A stretch of 47,949 nucleotides of DNA from Spongospora subterranea f. sp. subterranea (GCA_049724395.1 JAUGWO010000300.1:1-47949); one strand, 5' to 3'; counted from the stretch's first letter, positions 1 to 10,841 are shown. The notes: generated by a model from the letters alone, not told the origin. Numbers and translations: made by a program.

Positions 1-831
1 TCAATTCAAGGGACATGCGTTGCGACGAATAGTTTTGTGGTGGATCGATTCTGTTATAACATTCTGTATATTTGTTAAAGTCAGTTGATTACGGTTCATG
101 TCTGTGATGCGCTCCATGAGCATGTTCATGGTTTTCTCATTATCTGTTATTCTGATGGGATCTCTCAGCGTGTTTGTGCGTTTTTGCCGCCTTGTTGGGA
201 TTGTAGTTTTGATAATTGTTGGCAGATGGTCACTACTCAAGTTAGCGTGGGCTTTCCAGCTTTGGACGAAGGGGACAAGGTTTGTAGCAAAGCGTGATGT
301 TCAAATTGTTTGATCCTCTGGTTGGTGTGTTGACATTATTTTCCTGGAAAATTCCATCAAAGTGGAGTCAAGGTATTCATGGGGTTCTTCGTGGTTTTTT
401 CGAAATCGTTTATCTTTTGTGTTCAGATATCCCGTAATTATTGTTGGCATATTCTGTTCATCTGCAAATTGTTCCATTGCTTTCCAGAACTTGGCTCTCG
501 CCTTATTGTTAACGTCTGATGGTATGTACATATGTATTAACATTATTTCCTCATTCAATAGTAGTAGTTGCGTGTTGATTCGCGATTTTTCAAATTTGTT
601 GATAGTGGGGCAGTTGATTGTTTGGATATCCAATCCCTCCATCCAGAATATTGCTGATTGAGTGAATGTATCGGTGCAGTGATAATTAGGGAATCCGGTT
701 ATTTCTCTTTTGTGCCCCAGCTCGGTTATGCATATAACGTCGATTTCGTGTTTGTTTGTGAAGCGAGCATTCCATTGTGCATTCGATAGTCGTGATTGGC
801 GACCTTGTTTAGGCCTCTGTATTTTTCTCAA
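1..831 (-). pseudogene. LINE ORF2 endonuclease domain, interrupted
   Basis: The frame reads EIDVICITELGHKREI near its start (the Glu of a TE[LT] motif is the usual metal ligand). It then has an MLIHMYIPSDVN stretch, TIITGYLNTKDKRF (family usually GDFN, here GYLN) and finally NLSSDHLPTII, matching the terminal SDH motif of APE endonucleases. The order and spacing fit the endonuclease of a non-LTR element that hydrolyses one strand of target DNA to prime reverse transcription. The frame is closed once by TGA at 303-301, between ...QPEDQTI and TSRFATNL, and resumes in the same frame afterwards, so the change looks like a single substitution in a dead copy. The coding runs off the left edge. Confidence 0.7.
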
Positions 832-2235
832 AGAGTCTCATACTTTGTTTTGATTGAAAGTAGTTGGTAATACGGTTTGTTTTTTTCATAATCTCAGGTC
901 GTAACGATATGGGTTTTGTTGGTTGTTGTGTTACCGGTTGGTGTTTGGTAATTGTGTTACCTAGAAGGATTTTGTGGTTTTGTATGAGGTTTGAAAAACT
1001 GGGTGATTCTATATTGGTTCGGTCTATGCTGGCAAGGTCGCTTTGGTCCTGGAAATGGTTGGACCAATGATAGGATATTTGTAATTTGGCTGCATTTGGG
1101 CTCATTTTCATTGAGGTGTCTCCTCTTGTATTTATGGCCTTGAACTTCAGCCTCAGTTTCCAAGAATCGTTGTTTGCTAGTTGTCGCTTTAACCTTTTCG
1201 GTTTGAATTCTTGGACCCTATCAGGTGTGTCATCCTCATTGCAGTATGAGTCTGATTTTGTTTTTCATGACATTATCAGTTTCTGTTGGTCGAAGGTCCT
1301 GTTTTGTCCTGCTGCCACAGGAGAGTTCTCTTCAGCCGCTGTTTGGCTATCCCTCGTTTTCGTGAGTTAGATTGGGATTATGTTTGCTGTGTTCTTCGGT
1401 GGTTGCGTCTGGGTTTTGTGTGTCGTTATGATTAGTGACAATTATCGTTGTAGTGAGAGATGTACTGCTCACATTGTTCCTCTGTCATCAGGTCATTCAA
1501 GTTTGAGTTTCGGACGTCCATATTTATCGGGAATCAATTTGCATAGTGGTTGAGTCTGCTGTGATCCATTGGGGTCAGTGGTTTCCCTGTTTATGATGCA
1601 GTAGGTGTATGGTCGCCTCCATTCCGAGATATCTCGAAGCTTTGGAAAGGATTTATCAATCCAATTTCGGGTATTTTTGCTAAATGGCTTTGTTAAATGA
1701 TGATGTTAATTCTGAACATAAATGACGCGATCGTGAGCTCGAAAAAGCCAGCCCATTGACAATCTCTTTGCATCATGTCGAGGTATTCATCCAGTGCGAG
1801 GTCGTCGTGATTTGGCAGGGATCCTGCGTAGTTCAATATAGTCGGTGCTATCGCTCGTCATTGCTGTGGATTACTGGCGTATTGACAGGTATTTGTTCTC
1901 AGATGTTGAACAGATGGCTTCCAAAGCACAGTTTCCTGTCCCAAGAACGTCCTTAGATATGTATTTATTGTTGGATATGTCAATGAAACAAGTAGGGTGG
2001 AGACCGTTCCTATATTCTCTGTGCAGTTTGTTGACTTGTTTTTGTTCTGCTTGTGCTGTTAAGTCGTTGCATTCGTTAGGGATTTGAATTTTCCGCTTTT
2101 CGTAATTACCATGTCGATCTTCTGTTTTTTGGACTGATTCATTTATATTTAATAACATCTAACTTGATTTTTGGCGATCGAACATTTGCGGGAGGTAAGT
2201 GTATTTTGTCAAATTTTACATAGCCCTTTCTCCAA

Positions 2236-2490
2236 TCAATCAAAAGATAATCTTGTGTGGGCATGCCTTTGCACGATGTTCGTCTGTCTTACAGTTGACA
2301 CATCTATCTGGTACATCTTTGCTTGGGCATACAGCAGTCCCATGCCTCCATACAGATGTGGCATCTTTCCGCCCGCAATAACCCTTAGCAGTACATTCCA
2401 GTAGGAGGCATTGCGAGCAAGTGTTTTCTTTTGGAATCTCTTGCGTTCCACTCTGAATGAATTGCCACAGATGAGAATTTGTTTGCATTC
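2236..2490 (-). pseudogene. LINE ORF1 zinc-knuckle region
   Basis: Cysteines and histidines are arranged as CSQC...CGRK..., then CPSKDVPDRCVNCK and HRAKACPHK, which resembles the paired CCHC knuckles of LINE ORF1 proteins that bind the element RNA. It lies about 1.4 kb upstream (on the minus strand) of the endonuclease, as expected for ORF1 before ORF2. The ORF1 N-terminus (to about 2920) is not continuous in one frame, so the gene is degenerate. Confidence 0.5.
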
Positions 2491-2980
2491 GATTGCTTCC
2501 TCTGTTTGCTGTTTATGCTGATATGTAATGAGGTTGTTGCTTTGCCAATGTTTGTGGCTTTAGTTGGCCTTGGCCCCTTGATTGCTGAGTAGATTTGTCC
2601 TGAGGTGACAACCCATGCAGGGATGTTAAAAGCGAGGATCTGCCGCCCACACAAACTGGCTTCGAGTTTGTTTGGTCTGCATAGCTGTCCTTTGTATTCA
2701 GCGATGTTTTGTAAATGCTGTTCTGCAGGAGAAAAAATGTTTAGCCATTGTTACATTGCATGTTTTTATAAAATATGTTAAACTAGTCAATCCATTGAAC
2801 AATAACCTCCGCGATTTTGAGATTACGTCGCCGAACTTCGGCGTCGTCAGTGATCTCCTCAGATTGACGTGACTGTTCATCTGCAGGGCCCATTTCGGTA
2901 GACTTGAGTTCGTTCGCATACTGAAGCATTTCCGACGAAAGATCGCCTTAAAATACGCAAATGATTGCAGCTAGATCTAA

Positions 2981-3825
<845 letters not shown>

Positions 3826-4229
3826 CGCAAACTGCTGTCTTTTCATGGTTTCGGTGGACCTTGATGAGCTGAACCAGGAGTTAGTCAACATGTTTATATG
3901 CTCTCGCGTCTGTTTGGCACAATGTTTAGCAGTCGGCAGACATCATTGGGTGACAACAGAAGCTCAGAAGCACACGTTCCTGTAATCCTAAATTGCCTCA
4001 TAATAAAGCAGTCGGCGCACCGCTTGCCAACTATCAGCACAATGCAACTGTTGTATACCCAAGAGGCTAAACAATCTGGATCCAAATTGAGTCCAGCCGA
4101 TGCAATGACTTGCCAGTTGCCAGTTTCCGACTGCACACAGTCGCCCAACCGACAGCGAGGATTCCGCGTCAGTGCCGGCAATGCCAGTTGCTGGTTCCGA
4201 GTACACACAGCCACGCAAGCCGGCACGTC

Positions 4230-4238
4230 TAAAAATAA
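4230..4238 (+). promoter_or_regulatory. Putative TATA-like element of Nudix gene 1
   Basis: TAAAAATAA lies about 100 bp upstream of the ATG at 4334. The other copy has the corresponding TTAAAATAACTCTGGCC at a similar distance upstream of its start, so the A/T-rich box and its CTCTGRCC flank are shared by both promoters. Functional role is inferred only. Confidence 0.3.
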
Positions 4239-4333
4239 CTCTGACCTCGGACTTAGTGCCCTGCGGTTGGCGGTTGCTACCCGTAACTCAAATGACTCGG
4301 GTCTTCATTCCACATTTTGGTCGTTCGGCAATC

Positions 4334-5635
4334 ATGACAAGTTGGTTGCTGCTACCTCTGCTGCTACTGGCCTTCGCTCCCCATGTTTTGTCGGTCAACC
4401 AGCGTCGCAGTTTGACCGAGTACGAGCCCTCTGATAGCATTTACAACAACCCCGTGGAAAACGCAGCGCTTAGAGGATGGAATGTTGCCATGGCACCCAA
4501 CTCCCTCAAGCATTTCGTCATGCTTAAGAATATCCAAGTCGACGCTCACTGCAACGTGATAGTATCGGTGAAGGAACTGTCTGAAGAAATCTTCCAACAG
4601 GCTTCTCAGGAGTCCCATCCATACCCTAATTGCCCATATGACGACATTGAACTCCTGGTCGCGGAGATCGATGACGACACCACCATCAACGAGGACGGCT
4701 CCTACAAGAGGGTCGAGATCATGTTTACGCCTTATGGCAATAACATCCATTATCTTGCCCGTAAAGTGTTCAGTTCGACCGAGATCAAACGTTTGGCCTT
4801 GAGACAGCAGAGAAAGGTGCATCAGCAAAAAAATATTTGGATTCCGTGTCCACACTCGTTCCAAATCGTGTTCCAGAATTACGGTATCAATGGCCATCGC
4901 ACGCTTCAGATGCAAGACCTCATCAATTGCGTCCCAGCCGAATGGCCTGCCGATCTTTTCTACGACCAGCAGCTAAACCAGCTGCGAGCAGTCGCAAACC
5001 AATGCGGAAAACTTTACTCGTTCCATCCGGGTGCGACTGTCAACATCGGCGCCACGGCTTGGTTGTACGACCCGGAAACTCACCAAGTCCTGACCTTGAA
5101 GAAAGAACCGTTTGGCAGGGACCCGTATTTTGTGAAGCCCGGCGGCAACCTCGACATCGTCAAAGACCGCTTGCCCATCGAGCTTCACCCGAACTACGCG
5201 AATATGAAACCAAAAACGCGCTTGAAGCTGTTTCGGGGCTTCATCGATTGGCCTCATGCGGCCTTGCGCGAATTGATTGAAGAGACGGGCCTGTACGATA
5301 AGAACGTTGAAAAGAATGTTGGCCGGCCTCTGATTAGGAAATTCCTGGAAACAGAACCCAAGTTGATGCTTCTCGAAAACTGGGTCGCAAACCCGATCGC
5401 GCCCTCGATCAATTTCCACGTCGTGTTCGAGGTCCAGGGCATCTCCAAGCTGAACACGGGTGAAATGAAATTGGCTGTGGAAGAGGGTGTGGTCTCGGCT
5501 CAGTTCCACAGTGTCTGCCCCAAAGACCAGTATGCCATTGAGCAGGCGATTCCCATTCACCAAATATCGGAGTTCGACTCCAACTTCTCCACTCGACCCG
5601 TCCCTCCGGTTGATGATGCTTCGCCAAGCTACTAA
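4334..5635 (+). CDS. Secreted Nudix-like protein, copy 1
   Basis: A single intronless exon encodes 433 residues. It opens with a clear signal peptide (MTSWLLLPLLLLAFAPHVLS, cleavage after about residue 20), so the product should enter the secretory pathway. The C-terminal half holds a Nudix-like core: KPGGNLDIV, then RGFIDWPHAALREL and IEETGLYD, i.e. the REUxEExGU part of the Nudix box. Nudix enzymes hydrolyse nucleoside diphosphates linked to another group, using the box to bind Mg2+. Here about 30 residues separate the GG from the helix, and the expected Glu eight residues before RE is absent (Ile), so activity is uncertain. The ATG at 4334 was chosen because it starts the signal peptide. 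The frame is open further upstream, but that sequence lies in the promoter. Paralogue: 44899-46194 on the other strand, about 74% identical, with mostly replacement differences. Confidence 0.85.
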   Translation: MTSWLLLPLLLLAFAPHVLSVNQRRSLTEYEPSDSIYNNPVENAALRGWNVAMAPNSLKHFVMLKNIQVDAHCNVIVSVKELSEEIFQQASQESHPYPNCPYDDIELLVAEIDDDTTINEDGSYKRVEIMFTPYGNNIHYLARKVFSSTEIKRLALRQQRKVHQQKNIWIPCPHSFQIVFQNYGINGHRTLQMQDLINCVPAEWPADLFYDQQLNQLRAVANQCGKLYSFHPGATVNIGATAWLYDPETHQVLTLKKEPFGRDPYFVKPGGNLDIVKDRLPIELHPNYANMKPKTRLKLFRGFIDWPHAALRELIEETGLYDKNVEKNVGRPLIRKFLETEPKLMLLENWVANPIAPSINFHVVFEVQGISKLNTGEMKLAVEEGVVSAQFHSVCPKDQYAIEQAIPIHQISEFDSNFSTRPVPPVDDASPSY

Positions 5636-5884
5636 GCCCCATTCAACTTCAGTTTTCTAATACATTGCTTTGGTTTGTTACAGATCGTGTGTCAAGTCCA
5701 TTCAACACCACAGAGATCAGTCAATCTGTTGGGCACATCATTTTCGTCAAAAGAACGGTTGGTGGTGGCGACTCGCAAGAGGTGATGGATTGACTTTGGT
5801 CCTGGGTCAATTGAACAATGGGCTTTTTATTGGCGGCGGCTGTCCGATCAGTGGCCATTAAAGCGATTAAACAAGTCATCTCAT

Positions 5885-8352
5885 TATTTGATACAAAGTT
5901 GCCGAATAGTTTGACATTCATAGAGATCATGCTCCAGAACGTCGATGATATCAGCATTCCAACGCCCATCTTCATAATGTCATCCCATTGTCCTTCTCGT
6001 TAATCCTGACGACGTGAACCTCGTCACTACCTGGATAGCCAAATGAATTGTATTCCAAGTCGGCCATATCCGAACCCGGCTGACGCTTTGTTCGGAATTA
6101 CAAGTATCTGGATAGTCCTCGCTGATGGCGGGCGTTGATTACATATCGCCACGTCCAGATCGACCGACGTGGAACCTGTCTGTTCGCGACCGGACTCCAA
6201 TGTCGTGACCTTCATCCAGATCTGGTAAAGGGTGTGGTGCATAATTGAGTTGAGGTGGTCGGACAATAAATGAATTGTTGATGACGTAGTAGATCACTTT
6301 TGTATTTTGCGAAAGATAAACTGTGAGATTGTTTGGAGAAAATCAGGGGGACGGGGGTGTATTCTTCCTCTCCCGCCCATTCGTCTTGAATATTGTTTAT
6401 CAGAGAACTGGTGATATCATACAGCTAGGGATCAAACAGCCGTTTTCAATTCCTAGAGAGAGATTGTCAAAAAACAGTCTGTTATTAGCAATTCCTTTTG
6501 CACAGTGCAACCTCACAAACTGCATCAAATACAGCTGAGCTGAAACTTGAAAACAGCGTCTCGTGCAATAGCCGGGAATTGCGACGTTTTGCCACAAGCG
6601 CTACAGTCGCTTGATATCGCGCTTGCTCTGCGCGATTTCCACTTCCCCATCAGCTAAATCCGACTTTATCCACGTCGATGGACTTATCCTCCAAGCCGGC
6701 CATCTGCACTGTCAGGTCGTTCGACGCCATTGAGCAAATCTGTCGAAACGATGACTGAGGCGAGCGTTGGGCTTGACGCACCTTGAATGACAGACGTTCA
6801 TCATTTCAACGGCAACGCTTCGCTGTGGCTAAGAACCAGTGTGTCGAATGCGTTGAGGTATATTGTTGAACGACATTTGGATCGCGAGGCGTCCGGGGCA
6901 TTAATTTTGAGGCGGGCAATCTCTCCATCGTGAACCGTTGGCGCCATTTGACTGACACTGACCATGACGAATTGGATCGTAACGCGTGGCACACAATCGT
7001 TCATAGTCTCATCGAGGCGTTTCTGTTGGGGCCAATCGATGTAAATGGCAATCTCCAGAAACATGTGAAAATGTCTCACGCTCACCTTGGACCGTTATGA
7101 CCCATATGATGGAACTGATGGCGAACTGAATAAGTTCACAGTTGATGCTGGTGGAAATACGCTGGGGATAGTCAAGCGGACCAAGTAAATAATGGTAATG
7201 ATCTGCAGATCAACCTGGGAATACACCGAAGAACCGTGAAGCAGATTGCGATCGTCGATTCGTTCCTTGAAGACGCGTGACCGATGTAGTACAGCGAAGC
7301 TGCATTGGATACGACAAACTGATGTGTATGACACCCAGGTATTTGTTCGGGCTGTTGATCACGGCTCATCCAACATTCTACAACTAAAGTGGTCCGAAAC
7401 CGACGAAGATCGTCGTCCAAACCAATCGAAGCCACTCTTTGCACGTATTCAAGCTGACCACATGGATTGTGAACCGTCGGCGGGCGCCAACTGCCGCTGC
7501 TGGACACGTGTTCTGGATGTACTTACTAGGCAGTGCGTTCAGACTCATGTTGTGTGACACACGATGACGTCAGAAGTCGATTATGGATCGGAAGAGATTG
7601 ATGATGATCAAGTTTTTCGTCCGGGCAAGCATCATTGGATCCAGCCATGAACCAAGAAACTTGCTAGGTTCGCCTTGCTAATGTCACCATTTGCGGCCAT
7701 CAGATGATGCACGCTTGGCATTCATCAGTACCGTTGGCATTTCCTCATCGTTGATTGACAGCATCGATGCTGAGAGCGATGGGAGCGCTGTCACCAGTCG
7801 TCCAATCAGATACATTCCTCATCGACATCAGACACCATTTGCCAATCATGAACTCCAGCTGATCCCCACGTTCGAGGTCCGGCATTCTGGCACTGATTGA
7901 ATGAAATTCAATCCCTGACACCAAAGGCCAACCCAACAGGCAATCTGAGTGACGATCGGTTCGGTGTGATCTCCCCCCCCCCTTCGCGGATTCTCAAAGA
8001 AAACTCTTGAAAAAGAGAATTTTCCAAAAAAATACACAGTTGACACAGAGGGGTTGGTAAAATCACAACCACGAGCTTCTTCATAATCTCCTGATCAGAC
8101 GACCTGGAGTCCTTAGGCGAATATATCGACGACGTTTTTTCATGACCTTTCGAAGAAACTGACTTTTAATCTGCATCGTCGTCAGCTTGCTATGAATAAC
8201 TCATTTGCCAAGGTCTTCTGCCTATTGTCCCTTCATCTGGTAAAGTCGATCCTAAAGAGTCCATGCAATTCCGATCTTGCCAAATGTCTTATTCGCATAA
8301 TTCGCTCCTCTGTGGTAGGTCAAACCTCAGGACGGTGTCTGCAAATCTAGTA
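5885..8352 (+). other. Duplicated block of unknown function in left arm
   Basis: About 2.4 kb behind the Nudix gene, near-identical to the inverted copy at 42085-44680. Both strands carry short open frames that look partly protein-like. On the plus strand there is TDTDHDELDRN...LIEAFLLGPIDVNGN at 6950-7060 and DGELNKFTVDAGG near 7110-7145. The minus strand holds a longer shared frame that is uninterrupted only in the right-arm copy (43225-43758). I could not assemble a convincing spliced gene and do not recognise a family. It may be a multi-exon gene, a transposon remnant or non-coding DNA. Confidence 0.5.
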
Positions 8353-9073
8353 ATTACTCCCTCCGTTCCAGGGTTTTTTCACCGGATTAAGGTCAACTTT
8401 CAAAAATATCGAATTCAGATTACATGATCGCGAAAACAGTTGATTTTTTTCATATGTAAAAATCGCTAGATTTTTCATTGCTCTATCTTTGTTCAAAGAT
8501 AGCGTCATGAATCTCTATATGAGGCAATACCCCTAATATGGGCTGACTGTATAACGTTACTGGCACTGTTCATGTCATGAAAAATGGTGTCAAGTCATTT
8601 TCAATATAGGGCTGGGCGAATATAAGAACCGGGCTCATGCTGAACAACGACCATCGCCGCCCTATCTATGAGAGTTAATTGACAATGCCCAACAATCGTG
8701 GGCACCCTGCAAAGGGCAGTTTTGCCAACGTAGCCGACCAGCACGGGACAAATGGAGAACGGCTAGTCGAGTTGGCGCCGCGGAAATCCGTCCTTGATTT
8801 CCGGAAGCGCTGCTGCAGACGTTTCCCATCGAAAGAAATATTGTGGTCGAAAGCAGAAACATGTTGATATCTCTTTGGCAGTAGCGGGCGAGCCTCTGAT
8901 AAAGCGAGGGACCCTTAGAGTAATTACTGGGGCGACAGGAATTCCTCTTTCTACTTGCACAGAAATGTAAATTGGAATCATTCGTCGCAATACCAATTCT
9001 TTAAGACCAGCCTTCACTGAGGCAAACCGATTACCCAATTCATCCCCGCAACAGTAAGCGTTGATTTCATTGT

Positions 9074-9215
9074 ATGGCGACGAATGATTCCACTTTTTAC
9101 AATTTCTGTGCAAAGTGGAAAGAGGAATTCCTGTACGACATCCGTTTAGTATGTCACCCGCCGAACAGTCCGGATATGAACGTGTTAAATCTTGGTGTCT
9201 CCAATGCAATAGAAT
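9074..9215 (+). pseudogene. Mariner (plant-type) transposase fragment
   Basis: The frame reads KWKEEFLYDIRLVCHPPNSP and continues DMNVLNLGVSNAI. This matches the last catalytic segment of Stowaway-associated mariner transposases, where a final Asp of the DDD triad lies in PNSPDxN. The rest of the transposase is missing or scrambled: a 65-bp inverted copy of 9073-9138 lies at 8937-9000. The frame ends by running into the palindrome at 9208-9291. Confidence 0.55.
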
Positions 9216-9291
9216 GTTTCTGTTGGGCTATTTCTACTGCAGCACATGTACAATCGCAGTAGAAATAGCCCAACAGAAACATTCTATTGGT
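9208..9291. repeat. Near-perfect palindrome inside the mariner-like element
   Basis: About 34 bp beginning CAATAGAATGTTTCTG recur as their exact reverse complement (ending CAGAAACATTCTATTG) across a spacer of about 14 bp. The right arm is continuous with the Copia integrase fossil, so the left arm looks like an inverted copy of that fragment. The sequence could form a strong hairpin. Confidence 0.85.
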
Positions 9292-9485
9292 GAATGAGCG
9301 TGAGCAAGAAGGCTCATTGCAATGTCAGTGAGAGTGCGGTTCAAACGTTCAGCAAGACCGTTGGACTCAGAGTCGCCCGCCACAGATGTCCGATGATGAA
9401 TGCCCTGGGAAATGAGCCATTTGTCTGATTCCTTAAAAGTGTACTCTCCACCATTGTCACTTGGTAACTGATTTCGGCGGTTCAT
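9234..9485 (-). mobile_element. Ty1/Copia integrase fossil
   Basis: A short minus-strand stretch encodes SDNGGEYTFKESDKWLIS and GLAERLNRTLTDIA, the conserved D...NGGE...ER.NRT segment of Copia-type integrases. Only this piece of the polyprotein is present. No LTRs were found around it. It is an old, broken fragment lying inside the Stowaway-like element. Confidence 0.75.
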
Positions 9486-9539
9486 GGATCATTTGATGAA
9501 ATAAACCCGCTCAAACTCAATCTAACTTTTCTTACATAC

Positions 9540-9725
9540 CAGGGCGTTTTGAGCTCGTGCATTGCGGAAGGTGGCAACAGGTTTGCAATCCTTTATATGG
9601 GGAAGAACAAACTGCAGAATGAAAACCGGCTTCTTGTGTGGATGGTCTATGATCTGAATAACCTGAAGAATGCACAAACTATTGTCATAAATAATGACGA
9701 CAGCATGTTTGAAGAAACCAATTAA
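9540..9725 (+). other. Unrecognised coding-like fragment
   Basis: Behind a TACCAG at 9536-9541 that could be a splice acceptor, a plus-strand frame reads GNRFAILYMGKNKLQNENRL and then VWMVYDLNNLKNAQTIVINN, ending in TAA. It sits inside the mariner-like element between the Copia fossil and the right terminus. It does not match a transposase part I know, so it may be captured host sequence. Confidence 0.25.
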
Positions 9726-9854
9726 AAATAAATCGAATGTTGTTTTCCCTGCTGTTTTTTTCTGGAAAGTAAGAGTTCTACAGAGCAGCGGTATTTGTTA
9801 ATGTGAAGGGGAAAAGCCAGTACCGACCAGTTATTTTGAAACGGAGGGAGTATC

Positions 9855-10330
9855 TGAGATGTCGCTTCCGAAATGTTGATGACTGGCTGCTCAATCACTT
9901 TCGAAATTTGAAAAACAAAATAGAAAAACGATGGCGAAATGCGTTGAGACGGAGGGTACTTCCTTTTACGAAAAACGAAATACGAAAGTACAACCAATCT
10001 TTTCTAAAACCCCGTTGGAACTGCGGGACTTGCAGATCAAAAGTTTGAGCCGATTGCGATGGGATTTGTGTCACGAGTCACGACGGGAATCAAATGTGTG
10101 TCAATCGTTACGGCGGGTTTTCGACGGGTTTCCTCAGAAGAATCGGTTCGCCAAAACTGCACGGCCCATTAAATCCCGACTGTGTTTGGAATGTCGTAAG
10201 CTGCGCCCGGAACGAGAAAAAGAAGATTTTACTTTTTTAGTCCGTTTTTCCAGTCCCGCGATGGAGTCGCGCAGCGCCAACAATAAAACGGCGGTCATCC
10301 CGGCCTCGGTCCTATCGAACAGAGTGCTAT
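9855..10330. other. Interval without a supported gene
   Basis: Open frames exist on both strands (for example 9931-10332 plus, rich in Arg/Lys), but they show no domain and no splicing logic. I see nothing else here. Confidence 0.4.
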
Positions 10331-10332
10331 AA

Positions 10333-10548
10333 GGCGTCATTTGCAAGGGTTTATCTATTTCAAGTTTCAACGCACGAAGCAAGGTGTACTCGACAAGTTT
10401 TTTCCGTTCCTTCCAACAGTGGCGGTTGCTCGGGGTGATAGCCTGAGCAATTTCGTATACTGTTCGAAGGAAGGTGACTTCGTTGAGTATACCTTGCTTC
10501 GTGCGTTGAAACTTGAAATAGATAAACCCTTGCAAATTTACGCCTAAT
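10333..10548. mobile_element. Foldback element with about 65-bp arms
   Basis: The first about 65 bp (GGCGTCATTTGCAAGGGTTT...) and the last about 70 bp are inverted copies of each other. In both orientations a frame starting MQGFIYFKFQRTKQG can be read. The 80-bp centre contains further self-complementary pieces (CCTTCCAACAG, TTCGAAGGAAGG). The structure is that of a small non-autonomous foldback/MITE-like element. Family unknown. Confidence 0.7.
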
Positions 10549-10841
10549 AGCTATTACGATTGTGTTGTGGGGGCCCCCCCGAAGGGTGGGGAATAGCCGA
10601 CCCGAAAGCAACCCGCCACCAAGGGTGGCGTGGCCCGGTAGACCTAGTGAGTTTGGAGTTTGGTGAAAAGGCCGTGACGTGCGTGATGTACACTCAGGTG
10701 CTCGCAGAAACACAGTCGTTTCGACCAAACTCAGTAACCAAACTCAGCACGTTTTGCCGTATGGTTCGTTTCCTGCAGGGGTGACATCGGCGAATTTCTT
10801 TGTGATGGCGATCGATAGAGATGCGTAATAAATTTTAATAT

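Larger units (their letters stand above)
1..2930 (-). mobile_element. APE-type LINE (non-LTR retrotransposon) remnant
   Basis: Read on the minus strand, a region with cysteine-rich zinc-knuckle coding (about 2490-2236) is followed by low-complexity polar coding and then an apurinic-type endonuclease domain (831-1). That is the order of ORF1 and the start of ORF2 in R1/Jockey/I-type LINEs. The reverse transcriptase would lie beyond the left edge of the window. The copy is decayed: the endonuclease frame has an in-frame TGA at 303-301 and the zinc-knuckle part is spread over several frames. No target-site duplication or poly(A) tail can be seen, because the 3' end is outside. Clade assignment is open. 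Confidence 0.7.
4140..8352 (+). repeat. Left arm of large inverted duplication
   Basis: This segment matches the reverse complement of 42085-46445. Homology covers the Nudix promoter, the Nudix coding region (about 74% protein identity), its 3' flank (diverged, with indels) and then, from about 5885 on, a block that is about 98% identical over at least 640 bp and about 95% further on. It ends within a few bases of the mariner-like element starting at 8357. The left arm lacks roughly 120 bp present on the right between ...TGTGTGACAC and ACGATGACGTCAG, near 7558. Confidence 0.9.
8357..9850. mobile_element. Stowaway/mariner-like DNA transposon, composite
   Basis: The ends are CTCCCTCCGTTCC (8357) and its inverted partner GAAACGGAGGGAG (to 9850). 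Both are flanked by TA, the Tc1/mariner target duplication. CTCCCTCCGT is the classic Stowaway terminal motif. Inside, 9074-9215 (+) encodes a fragment with HPPNSPDMNVLNLG, the catalytic-domain signature of plant-type mariner transposases (usually QPPNSPDLNVLDLG). An inverted partial copy of the same transposase DNA lies at 8937-9000. The length, about 1.5 kb, suits a full element, but the transposase is not intact, and a Copia integrase fossil sits inside. Non-autonomous today. Confidence 0.7.

Noticed and set aside
4172-4333. In-frame extension upstream of Nudix copy 1
   Set aside because: The extra 54 residues lie in the promoter, do not form a signal peptide and are not in frame in copy 2; the conserved signal peptide starts at 4334.
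3898-4434. Plus-strand frame of 178 codons before the Nudix gene
   Set aside because: It covers the promoter and overlaps the Nudix signal peptide in another frame; Ser/Thr-rich composition is an artefact.
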